Source: an uncultured Candidatus Udaeobacter sp.
GTDB taxonomy: Bacteria; Verrucomicrobiota; Verrucomicrobiia; Chthoniobacterales; UBA10450
Assembly (NCBI GenBank): GCA_955652715.1
Contig: CATPBS010000208.1
Coordinates: 1 to 5,547 of the forward strand
Length of the DNA stretch: 5,547 nt
Reading direction: 5' to 3'
Shown here: positions 1 to 5,456 of the stretch, in pieces
How positions within the stretch are numbered: the stretch's first letter is position 1
Layout: every line of letters begins with the position of its first letter
Translations under genes and position numbers: made by a program
Notes under the pieces: model-generated
The model's input: only the letters and a program-made list of their open reading frames with translations
What the model was told of the DNA's origin: nothing
Databases searched by the model: none

Positions 1-645
1 GAGGAGGCTTACGCAGCATAAGCTGAGCGTAGAAAAACGCTGCAGCACCGGGGCGACGGTTTCGCCTAACGAGAACGATGCACGGACGCGCGCCAGAAAA
101 ATCACCAGCGGCACCAATCCGCCGATCCACCCGCCCGCCGCGCAAAGATGGAGCATATCGCCGACCAGACCAAGGGGATGCGCTCTGGCTGCCGCCGCGT
201 GGCTGATCCAAGCCAGCGAACCAAGAAGAACAACACTTAGCAGCCAGAGAACCGGCATCAGCGCCGTTAGTGCTTTGACACGCGCCAGGCCTAAGGCAAC
301 AAGCGTAAACGTGGCTGCGATCAAGAAAAGACGAAACTGCCAGACTCGACCGAATTGCGTTTCAAACAAAACCGTCCGCCACGCCGCCGTCGAGAAAGCA
401 TTCTTGAGCGACAACTCACTCATGCTCGCGACTTCCAGCCAAAACCAGAGCAGAGCAGAAAGAAATGCTGCGATCAGACTCCAAACAGCTAGGCGGAACA
501 GCCGCTGTTCAATCTGGTGCAAATCGCCGTTCCGGGGTCGACCACCTCGGCCAAGCATGACGAGGTCGAAGGTGAAGATTCCCGCAAGGAGGGTCGATGC
601 GGCGATGTGCACTGCGCGAGCGATGATGAGTTGCGCCGTGAGCAC
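1..645 (-). CDS. copD: CopD-like copper resistance/transport membrane protein, 3' end beyond window
   Basis: This is an integral inner-membrane protein of the CopD family, thought to move copper across the cytoplasmic membrane together with periplasmic CopC. The frame is open from a GTG at 645 to the left edge, so 215 residues are visible of a family usually around 300 or more. Hydrophobic segments lie near residues 4-30, 50-72, 104-121, 126-145 and 160-184. Family hallmarks are visible: R10-A-V-H13 in helix 1, W146-I-S-H149 in the fourth segment, and L165-H166 followed by G172-W-I-G-G in the fifth. The buried histidines 13, 149 and 166 are candidate copper ligands; this is inferred from family pattern. 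The GTG start is chosen because AAGGAG lies five bases upstream and the protein begins directly with helix 1. It sits 22 bases after copC in the same direction, so co-transcription is likely. The family call is secure; transport direction cannot be read from sequence. Confidence 0.88.
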   Translation of the reverse strand, partial: MLTAQLIIARAVHIAASTLLAGIFTFDLVMLGRGGRPRNGDLHQIEQRLFRLAVWSLIAAFLSALLWFWLEVASMSELSLKNAFSTAAWRTVLFETQFGRVWQFRLFLIAATFTLVALGLARVKALTALMPVLWLLSVVLLGSLAWISHAAAARAHPLGLVGDMLHLCAAGGWIGGLVPLVIFLARVRASFSLGETVAPVLQRFSTLSLCCVSLL

Positions 646-650
646 CGGTT

Positions 651-656
651 CTCCTT
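651..656 (-). promoter_or_regulatory. Ribosome binding site of copD
   Basis: On the minus strand AAGGAG (656-651) is followed by the five-base spacer AACCG and then GTG at 645. This strong Shine-Dalgarno match fixes the non-ATG start of copD. It lies in the 22-base gap after the copC stop, so copD has its own initiation site. Confidence 0.75.
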
Positions 657-667
657 CGCGCTAGTGC

Positions 668-1027
668 CTAACGAACGACCCGGAAAGTGAAACTCCCGTT
701 CGTCACGTGTGTGTCGACAGAAACTACGCGCCAGACGACCTTGTAAATTCCCGCGCCGAGGCGCGGCAACGAAACGTGCAGTAGCGCGTGGTCGGAGCGA
801 TCCAGATGCAGATCGCGTTTGTCCACTTCTTTTTCAGACGCGTCGAGGACCTGAATGCTGCTAAGTGCGGGTTCGATATTCTCTGTAAATCGAATTCGAA
901 CCTCGCTTGGCGATGTTTGTACCGCGCTGCCTACTCACGGTTCCGCATCCTTGAGAAAAGCGTGCGCCTCAAGCCGTGCCGACTCAGCCAGAACAATTAG
1001 AAAGAGGCTGAGGACGATACGTTTCAT
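668..1027 (-). pseudogene. copC: CopC-like periplasmic copper-binding protein with in-frame TGA at codon 31
   Basis: CopC is a small periplasmic beta-barrel copper carrier. Read through the internal stop, this frame gives 119 residues plus a TAG at 670-668, the normal CopC length. A hydrophobic signal peptide (about residues 1-21) would be cut before His22, the N-terminal His that binds Cu(II) in the family. The usual motifs follow: AFLKDAEP, then VGS, SPSEVRIRF (about 40-48), IEP, W98-R-V-V and V104-D105-T-H107. Asp105 and His107 match the family's Asp-x-His ligands. The methionine-rich Cu(I) site of some CopC proteins is not seen. Codon 31 (937-935) is TGA, between EP and VGS where homologues have an ordinary residue. 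One transition from CGA (Arg) would create it. As written, only 30 residues would be made. ATG 1027 is preceded by GGAGGA and overlaps the upstream stop. The family is near certain; whether the gene is dead or this is a base error is open. Confidence 0.82.
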
Positions 1028-1944
1028 TTGTTTCCTCCGAAGAGCGGGCGGCCCAAGCTGTGCGGGAAAAGATCGTCCAGATAAAAGTGCAGCTGCGCAA
1101 TAAAGCCGACGTCATTGCCAGTGCGTGAATTGATGGGAATGACCGCTTCGGCGCCGACTTGGAAGTATTTGCCAGACCAGATGATCCCGGGATTGACCGT
1201 GCCGGTAATCAGTCCACTCTGCCCGCGGTCGAGTGGATCACTAAGGGAAATCTCCACCAGCGGAATCAAGCGGTCGAATGGCGCGCGCAGGCCTATGTCT
1301 CTGACCTGCTCCTGCAAGTAAATAAGGCTGTATTCGACGGCAAAACCCAATTGTAACACGGCTGGGTTTGGCGATCCGTCCGTACTCGCGCTGCTCGGTA
1401 TAGCGACCCCGGCTACGGCAGTGACCGCAAGCGGTCTCAGCCACGGCAATCCCTGCGGCAAATCGCCCAAGCCTTTGCCGAAGAACAGCCCAGGCCTCCA
1501 TGTGCTGAAACTGTCCACTCCGACCTCCTTGCTTCCCGTGCCGCCGACATCTACGGCTAGGCCGAGCGAAACCACGGCTTCGTGTTCGTCGTTTTCAAAG
1601 AACTCGTATTTCGAACCGATGGAGAGATTGCTGAAGCCATTTGCCGCCTTGCCCTGTGAAGGATTGAGCATGATGAACGTCTCGCCAAACTCGATGTCCC
1701 ATTTCGGCGTAATGCGTAGAGCGATGTCGGAAGAGATCTCCGTGTCTCGCGTGCCGCCATTGTCCGGCGTGACAATACTGGAAACGGTTGGCAGCGAAAG
1801 TTCATCGGCAACAAAAGGATCGTCCGTTGAAAGCGTCGCCGGGAAAAATCGCGCGCCCGCAAAGCCATGGCCGTACGCCCAGCTCGTCGCGCCGAGCTCG
1901 CACAAGGCGCAAGTCAGCCAAAAAAGCAAAGATAAATGTTTCAT
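1024..1944 (-). CDS. Exported beta-barrel-like 'transporter' family protein
   Basis: This encodes 306 residues with an N-terminal signal peptide (about 1-24, positively charged MKH then a hydrophobic core, likely cut near the Ala-Tyr-Gly stretch). The mature part consists of alternating amphipathic strands with many Gly and aromatic residues, such as DIALRITPKWDIEFGETF (73-90), FSNLSIGSKYEFF (104-116), PLAVTAVAGVAIP (171-183), LQLGFAVEYSLIY (197-209) and FIAQLHFYLDDLFP (281-294). That pattern resembles outer-membrane proteins of the broad MetA-pathway phenol-degradation/'transporter' group, so I place it in the outer membrane; the substrate is unknown. The position just before copC and copD suggests metal movement across the outer membrane, which is inference. 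The frame is open 72 codons upstream, but ATG 1944 is preferred: GGAGGA lies six bases before it, a clean signal peptide follows, and the upstream stretch is Arg-rich and overlaps the end of the previous gene. Confidence 0.72.
   Translation of the reverse strand: MKHLSLLFWLTCALCELGATSWAYGHGFAGARFFPATLSTDDPFVADELSLPTVSSIVTPDNGGTRDTEISSDIALRITPKWDIEFGETFIMLNPSQGKAANGFSNLSIGSKYEFFENDEHEAVVSLGLAVDVGGTGSKEVGVDSFSTWRPGLFFGKGLGDLPQGLPWLRPLAVTAVAGVAIPSSASTDGSPNPAVLQLGFAVEYSLIYLQEQVRDIGLRAPFDRLIPLVEISLSDPLDRGQSGLITGTVNPGIIWSGKYFQVGAEAVIPINSRTGNDVGFIAQLHFYLDDLFPHSLGRPLFGGNK
1033..1038 (-). promoter_or_regulatory. Ribosome binding site of copC inside the end of the upstream gene
   Basis: GGAGGA (1038-1033) precedes ATG 1027 by five bases. 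It is formed by the Gly-Gly codons near the end of the transporter-like gene, whose TGA (1026-1024) overlaps the copC start as ATGA. The arrangement suggests translational coupling. Confidence 0.75.
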
Positions 1945-1950
1945 AAATAT

Positions 1951-1956
1951 TCCTCC
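1951..1956 (-). promoter_or_regulatory. Ribosome binding site fixing the transporter-like gene start
   Basis: GGAGGA (1956-1951) lies six bases upstream of ATG 1944. This decides the start against the in-frame ATG at 2160, which would add 72 residues with no signal-peptide character. Confidence 0.75.
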
Positions 1957-2022
1957 AGTGTGATGAGAAGCGTCCGCACCAAGGCGTAACGCCTCCCGAG
2001 TTGCGAAAGGGAAAGCTGCGGG

Positions 2023-2040
2023 GCCGTGCACACGCACGGC
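2023..2040. repeat. GC-rich hairpin in the leader of the transporter-like gene
   Basis: GCCGTGC and GCACGGC form a perfect 7-base-pair stem around an ACAC loop. It lies between the small membrane protein gene and the transporter-like gene. There is no adjacent T-run on the minus strand, so a classical terminator is not supported. It could attenuate, stabilise or process the transcript, or it may be chance in GC-rich DNA. A 12-base perfect palindrome (CGGGTTAACCCG, 2062-2073) just upstream overlaps the stop codon of the preceding gene. Confidence 0.4.
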
Positions 2041-2065
2041 GCAGCGAAGCCTAACGAGAGTCGGG

Positions 2066-2443
2066 TTAACCCGGCAGCGAGCGTGGAGGAGGCACCGGCG
2101 GAGAATGCCGCCGCTCAGGTAAAGAGAAAGCGGCGACTGCGAAATCGAACGGCGTAACAAGCGCCATCAACCGGATCGTGCGCGCGACACAAATGATGTC
2201 AATCTTCGGCGCAGGTGATTGCACGTCCGATCTCTTTTCTGAAGCTTTGCCTTTGTTCACCGCGTGGCAAAGCGAGCAGGGGTGCGCGCCATCAAACGTC
2301 TGAGCAATTGCCTGGCATAACGGCGCGCGTTTGGAGTAATCGATGAGCATCGTTGTCCACGCCAACGATTGTAACGCGATCCAATGTAAGCCGATTGCGC
2401 AGCAGAGCGCAGTGATTGTAACAATGCGGCCAAGGCGAACCAC
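2066..2443 (-). CDS. Small membrane-anchored protein with CSLCH motif
   Basis: This encodes about 125 residues of unknown function. A hydrophobic, probably membrane-spanning segment (about residues 6-30, with Cys-Cys in its middle) is followed by a region expected outside the cytoplasm that carries HPCSLCH (Cys56, Cys59, His60) and then a Lys-rich NKGKASEKR stretch. The C-terminus has a second moderately hydrophobic segment and a Pro/Arg-rich tail. CxxCH is the covalent heme c pattern, but nothing else supports a cytochrome. A thiol/His metal site is the simpler reading given copC and copD downstream. Small proteins with HPCxLC motifs beside metal-transport genes are, to my recollection, common in Verrucomicrobia. 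The start is uncertain: no Shine-Dalgarno is seen. GTG 2443 is chosen because it places basic residues right before the membrane helix; TTG 2479 is the longest alternative (137 residues). The gene ends 121 bases before the transporter-like start. Confidence 0.6.
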   Translation of the reverse strand: MVRLGRIVTITALCCAIGLHWIALQSLAWTTMLIDYSKRAPLCQAIAQTFDGAHPCSLCHAVNKGKASEKRSDVQSPAPKIDIICVARTIRLMALVTPFDFAVAAFSLPERRHSPPVPPPRSLPG

Positions 2444-2457
2444 GGTTGCGAGGCTAG

Positions 2458-2472
2458 TGATCGGCCCGATCA
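2458..2472. repeat. Perfect 15-base inverted repeat, possible operator
   Basis: TGATCGG and CCGATCA flank a central C, giving 7-base arms. It lies 14 bases upstream of the GTG chosen for the small CSLCH protein, at the head of the metal cluster, so a repressor site is conceivable. It does not resemble the CopY or CsoR operator patterns I know. Inverted repeats of this size also occur by chance in a window of this length. Confidence 0.3.
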
Positions 2473-2490
2473 AAGTCAATCAATGGTAGT

Positions 2491-2507
2491 ACATCGCGGC
2501 GCGATGT
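2491..2507. repeat. 7-bp inverted repeat after the phosphodiesterase gene
   Basis: ACATCGC and GCGATGT form a perfect 7-base-pair stem around GGC. It lies 24 bases past the phosphodiesterase stop and before the small membrane protein gene. No T-run follows on the minus strand, so it is not a standard intrinsic terminator. It could still separate the phosphodiesterase transcript from the metal cluster. Confidence 0.35.
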
Positions 2508-2530
2508 CCAGACGGCGCAGCGCGGCTACC

Positions 2531-4108
2531 CTACCTCGCAACAAATCCGCCGTTGCCTTCGTCGAGATAAATTGTCGAGCCGACCTGCGAGGTTTTCAGT
2601 GTCTGTTGCCAGGTTCCTGACGGAAAATCCTTCGCGGCTTCGACGGTTTTCGTTTCTGGATTCGACGCCGGCGTCTCGCTATTAACCATCGCTTCTGATA
2701 AAATGCGACCATCTAATTGCTGCGGCGGTGTAATTCCCAGGATGCGCAGGATCGTTGGTGCAAGATCGACATTGCCGGTTGGCAAATCATCCGTTTGACC
2801 GTGGCGAAAATCCGGGCCGGCCGCAATCAAGGTATTGTGCATATCGAATTGGCTGAGCGTGGCATGCGTCCCCTTCCCCGCGGCTCGTTGCCAGTCGGCG
2901 TCAATCATTCCCGCAATTCGGAACTGATTTTTCGAATCGTTCCAGCGGAAAGCCATGACTACATCCGGCGCGTTGCTGGTTGCCGCGCCGTACCCTTGCG
3001 AAGGCTGGTCGATCCTCGCTTGCACGAGACCGAACGTTCCTTCCATCGGCTGTTTCGTGAAAATCACACCGGCAAAATCCGTTTGCTGCAAGAACTCCAC
3101 GAGACGACGCACGATTGCCTCATCGTGCCCGACGACATAAAAGAGAACGCTGCCGCCGTTGCCAGCGAGCATGATGTCCCCCTTTTTCGGGTCATCTTTG
3201 AATTCGGTCTTCGCGGCGAAACCGGCGTCATTCAAAATTCTTCGCAAATCGACCGAGCGCTCGATCGTGGAGAAGCCGTGATCGGAAACCACAAACACGT
3301 TCGTTGTTCCACGCGCTTTTCGCTGGTCTAAAGCTGAAAGAACAACTGCCAGATTTGCATCGGCGGACGTGATCGCGGCAAGCGCCGCTGGCGCTCCGGG
3401 TGCCGATTCATGTTGCGTAAGGTCCGGCTCGCCTAACCAAAGAATCGAAAAATCCGGGAGACCATCTTTCCAAGTAAAATCTGTCAAAGCTTTCGTTGTC
3501 CAAGAGTCGCGTTCGAGATGCGCAGATGGGAATGGACCGAGCGCAGCGATGATGGAAGTGATTGCATCGTGTGGGAGTGAGTTGCCCGCGAAAAGCGTGA
3601 CGCAGTTTTTCGCAGGGCCAATACCTGCATGTCGATCCAGCAAAAAACCAACAGTTTTTGCGCTGGCAATCGCGGTGCGCCCGCCCGCGCGTTGGACGAT
3701 CTCGGCGATTGTCGGAACGGAAATGTATTTCCCACCGGATAATCGATCGCCTTTTTCCACAACTGCTGGGATCTCGACATCGATGGATTGATGAACGTCG
3801 ATGTCTGGACGGTACACGTGGTTTGCAGTGATTCCGTTCCTGCCGGGATAAATACCGGTGACGAGCGCCGTCCCGTTTACGTTCGTTGCGCTTGGATACA
3901 CGGGATGGTGATTGTGAAACGTGACTCCCTCCCGCGAAAGCTTCCAAAGCGCCGGCGTATTTTGTTCGCTGACAAAGTCCGGCCGCATCCCGTCCCAGAC
4001 GACCACAACAACGTGGCGGGATTGATGCAATAGCTGTGCCGCTGGCGCGGTCACGCAAACCCCGCATGCAATTGCAAATATCGCTGCAAATTGCAGTAGC
4101 AGGTTCAT
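2531..4108 (-). CDS. Secreted type I phosphodiesterase / nucleotide pyrophosphatase (alkaline phosphatase superfamily)
   Basis: This is a 525-residue exported phosphodiesterase related to nucleotide pyrophosphatase/phosphodiesterases, which use two metal ions and a Thr nucleophile to cleave phosphodiester or pyrophosphate bonds. Visible in order are a signal peptide (about 1-26, AAIFAIACGVCVTAPAAQ), VVWDGMRPDF with metal ligand Asp39, PSATNVN with nucleophile Thr75 followed by GTALVTGIYPGRNGI, WLGEPDLTQHE with Asp229 and His233, VVSDHGF with Asp276 and His277, and GTHATLSQFDMHNTLIAAGP with His415. All expected metal ligands are present, so it should be active. The substrate cannot be read from sequence. 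The domain closes with NVDLAPTILRILGI, then a loose tail of about 60 residues. The frame is open to ATG 4207 (558 residues), but the extra 33 residues lack secretory character and neither start has a clear ribosome site; ATG 4108 begins a proper signal peptide. Confidence 0.88.
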   Translation of the reverse strand: MNLLLQFAAIFAIACGVCVTAPAAQLLHQSRHVVVVVWDGMRPDFVSEQNTPALWKLSREGVTFHNHHPVYPSATNVNGTALVTGIYPGRNGITANHVYRPDIDVHQSIDVEIPAVVEKGDRLSGGKYISVPTIAEIVQRAGGRTAIASAKTVGFLLDRHAGIGPAKNCVTLFAGNSLPHDAITSIIAALGPFPSAHLERDSWTTKALTDFTWKDGLPDFSILWLGEPDLTQHESAPGAPAALAAITSADANLAVVLSALDQRKARGTTNVFVVSDHGFSTIERSVDLRRILNDAGFAAKTEFKDDPKKGDIMLAGNGGSVLFYVVGHDEAIVRRLVEFLQQTDFAGVIFTKQPMEGTFGLVQARIDQPSQGYGAATSNAPDVVMAFRWNDSKNQFRIAGMIDADWQRAAGKGTHATLSQFDMHNTLIAAGPDFRHGQTDDLPTGNVDLAPTILRILGITPPQQLDGRILSEAMVNSETPASNPETKTVEAAKDFPSGTWQQTLKTSQVGSTIYLDEGNGGFVAR

Positions 4109-4200
4109 GCAACGGGTACGCCACGAAGCCGAAGCTCCTGAGCACGAAGCACCGCCGACTCTCGAATCGATAGCGACTTCACTGGGCGGTTGAACAAAAG

Positions 4201-4228
4201 GTGTCATCTCGTGTCAGAATGCGTGTCA
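4201..4228. promoter_or_regulatory. Three GTGTCA direct repeats in the divergent intergenic region
   Basis: GTGTCA occurs at 4201, 4211 and 4223, so the copies start 10 and 12 bases apart, roughly one helical turn. They lie in the 171-base region between the divergent phosphodiesterase gene and the plus-strand gene at 4280, where promoters for both are expected. Same-face binding of a regulator is possible. If the phosphodiesterase really starts at 4207, the first copy overlaps its start codon. No convincing -35/-10 pair was found here. Confidence 0.3.
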
Positions 4229-4279
4229 GGTGCAGACCACGTTAACCGCTGCGCGAATCTTCGCATTTCCCAAGCGTAA

Positions 4280-5293
4280 ATGAAACTTGCGATCCTAATA
4301 CTTACCGCGACACCGATCGCTGTGGTGTGGGGTGGCCAGCAAATTCCGACCGCAGATGGGACCAGTTGGCGATATAACATGACAGAAGAAATCGGTAAAG
4401 GTCTCGATATTCCGGACGCAAAACCAGATGCCGATGGCAAGATTCGCATGCCCGTTCTGTATCGCATCGATGGGACGGAGAACGTTGATGGTAAAGATCT
4501 TCTCAAGTTTGAAATGCATCGCGCCGGCGTAATCACCAACACTGACCTTCTTACTATTGATGAACAGCGGATCATTTGCTGGGCGCGAATTAATCTGGAC
4601 GGCGAACTGGTTAAGTTTAATCCGCCACAGGCGATAATCGCCAGTCCGCTGCAGACGGGCGCCGGCTGGGATTTCAATGGACAGGCCGGCGAATTGAAAG
4701 TTCATCAGCACTACGACGTAATCGGGGAGGAAGACGTCGAGGTGCCGGCGGGCGAATTTCATGCGTTCCACATTCGTGGCCAGCAAACAGCGCCGAGCCG
4801 GATGACAATTGACCGCTGGTTCACGGGTGGCATCGGAATCGTGAAAGACGTAACAACAATGCGCGCTGCAAATGGCGATTTGCTCCAGCGCATTTCACTC
4901 GACCTGCTCGAACGGCCCAAAATTATGGGTCGGCCGGAAGTGAAATCCGACGCGACGCCGAAGCAGCTTTCGGTGAGTCTTGCAAAGGAGCGGTTCGGCA
5001 AGCCGATGACGACTTTTTCATCGAGTGCATCGGAGATCTACGCGCGGTGGCAGGGACAGCATTTGCGACAGGGCGCAAAGGTGAAAGCTGTATGGATCGC
5101 AGAGAACATCGGCGAAGATTTCCCTCAGGATTACAAGGTGGATGAAGCCTCCGCCGTTGCTGAAAATCCAACCGCACACGGCGCGTTTAGACTGGTGCGA
5201 CCCGAAGATGGTTGGGCGCTCGGCGATTACCGCGTGGAATTCTATGTCGACGACGTTCTGGTCGACGCCGTGAAACTAAAAATTGTGCAGTAA
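4280..5293 (+). CDS. Exported two-domain protein of unknown function
   Basis: This encodes 337 residues. A signal peptide (about 1-19) is followed by a beta-rich domain (about 20-212). It includes GTSWRYNMTEE, a tandem strand region, GAGWDFNGQAG (127-137), VEVPAGEFHAFHI (153-165) and DRWFTGGIGIVKDV (178-191). The VPAGxF plus WFxxGxGxVK pattern recalls the DUF3108/TapB-type periplasmic beta proteins; this is a resemblance, not a firm assignment. After a linker (about 213-230) comes a second domain (about 232-337) with IYARWQG, KAVWIAENIGEDFP and a closing GWALGDYRVEFYVDDVLV, which reads as an Ig-like beta-sandwich. I infer a periplasmic or surface location; no catalytic motif is visible. ATG 4280 gives the signal peptide directly, though its Shine-Dalgarno is weak. 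It is transcribed away from the phosphodiesterase gene. The palindromic element begins two bases after its stop. Confidence 0.8.
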   Translation: MKLAILILTATPIAVVWGGQQIPTADGTSWRYNMTEEIGKGLDIPDAKPDADGKIRMPVLYRIDGTENVDGKDLLKFEMHRAGVITNTDLLTIDEQRIICWARINLDGELVKFNPPQAIIASPLQTGAGWDFNGQAGELKVHQHYDVIGEEDVEVPAGEFHAFHIRGQQTAPSRMTIDRWFTGGIGIVKDVTTMRAANGDLLQRISLDLLERPKIMGRPEVKSDATPKQLSVSLAKERFGKPMTTFSSSASEIYARWQGQHLRQGAKVKAVWIAENIGEDFPQDYKVDEASAVAENPTAHGAFRLVRPEDGWALGDYRVEFYVDDVLVDAVKLKIVQ

Positions 5294-5295
5294 CA

Positions 5296-5381
5296 TTGTC
5301 ATGTCGAGCGCAGTCGAGACATCTCTGATCTTTTTAGCCCTCGAGCAGCAAGAGATTCCTCGACTTCGCTCGGAATGACAA
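5296..5381. repeat. Palindromic GTCGAG-type intergenic repeat element
   Basis: Two 31-base arms (5296-5326 and 5351-5381) are inverted copies matching at 26 of 31 positions, around a 24-base centre. Both outer ends read TTGTCAT/ATGACAA, and each arm holds TCGAG-like cores. Each arm also contains its own 22-base imperfect palindrome (5301-5322 and 5355-5376) with complementary ends: ATGTC/GACAT on the left and ATTCC/GGAAT on the right. It begins two bases after the stop of the upstream gene, so it may act as a transcript-end hairpin; a T-run (5331-5335) lies in the centre. Similar TGTCATTCCGAGC-type palindromes recur between genes in many bacterial genomes, as far as I recall. No second full copy is in this window, though a 9-base match to the left arm (TCGAGACAT) recurs at 5417-5425. 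Confidence 0.75.
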
Positions 5382-5456
5382 CTGGCGGGAGATCGCAGAA
5401 TTTTCTTGAATCTAACTCGAGACATTACCGCATCGTAACTAAGAAATCATATTCGC

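Noticed and set aside
275..664. Plus-strand open frame opposite copD
   Set aside because: It is antisense to a clear CopD, has low-complexity Arg/Ser composition and no ribosome site.
935..937. Selenocysteine or reassigned-code reading of the copC TGA
   Set aside because: CopC has no Cys at this position in the family pattern I know, no obvious stem-loop was sought out successfully just downstream, and TGA ends the adjacent gene.
788..1103. Two plus-strand open frames opposite copC
   Set aside because: They are shadows of the copC coding strand; the minus frame carries the recognisable CopC motifs.
1945..2160. N-terminal extension of the transporter-like gene to ATG 2160
   Set aside because: The extra 72 residues are Arg-rich without family character and overlap the end of the preceding gene. 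A strong ribosome site and signal peptide mark ATG 1944 instead.
2260..2290. Cytochrome c annotation from the CSLCH motif
   Set aside because: The protein is short, lacks a distal Met or other cytochrome c features, and its context points to metal handling.
3369..3791. Plus-strand open frame opposite the phosphodiesterase
   Set aside because: It is antisense to conserved phosphodiesterase motifs, with no domain or start signal of its own.
4190..4220. A sigma70-like promoter TTGAAC...CAGAAT
   Set aside because: The spacer would be 19 bases and the -10 box matches only four of six, so it is not distinguishable from chance.
4204..4786. Minus-strand open frames opposite the exported protein
   Set aside because: They overlap the signal peptide and first domain of the plus-strand gene and show no family motif.
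5390..5456. Promoter boxes before the lipoprotein (TTGAAT near 5406)
   Set aside because: No acceptable -10 box lies at the right distance; a sigma54-type reading of TGGCGGG was also too weak.
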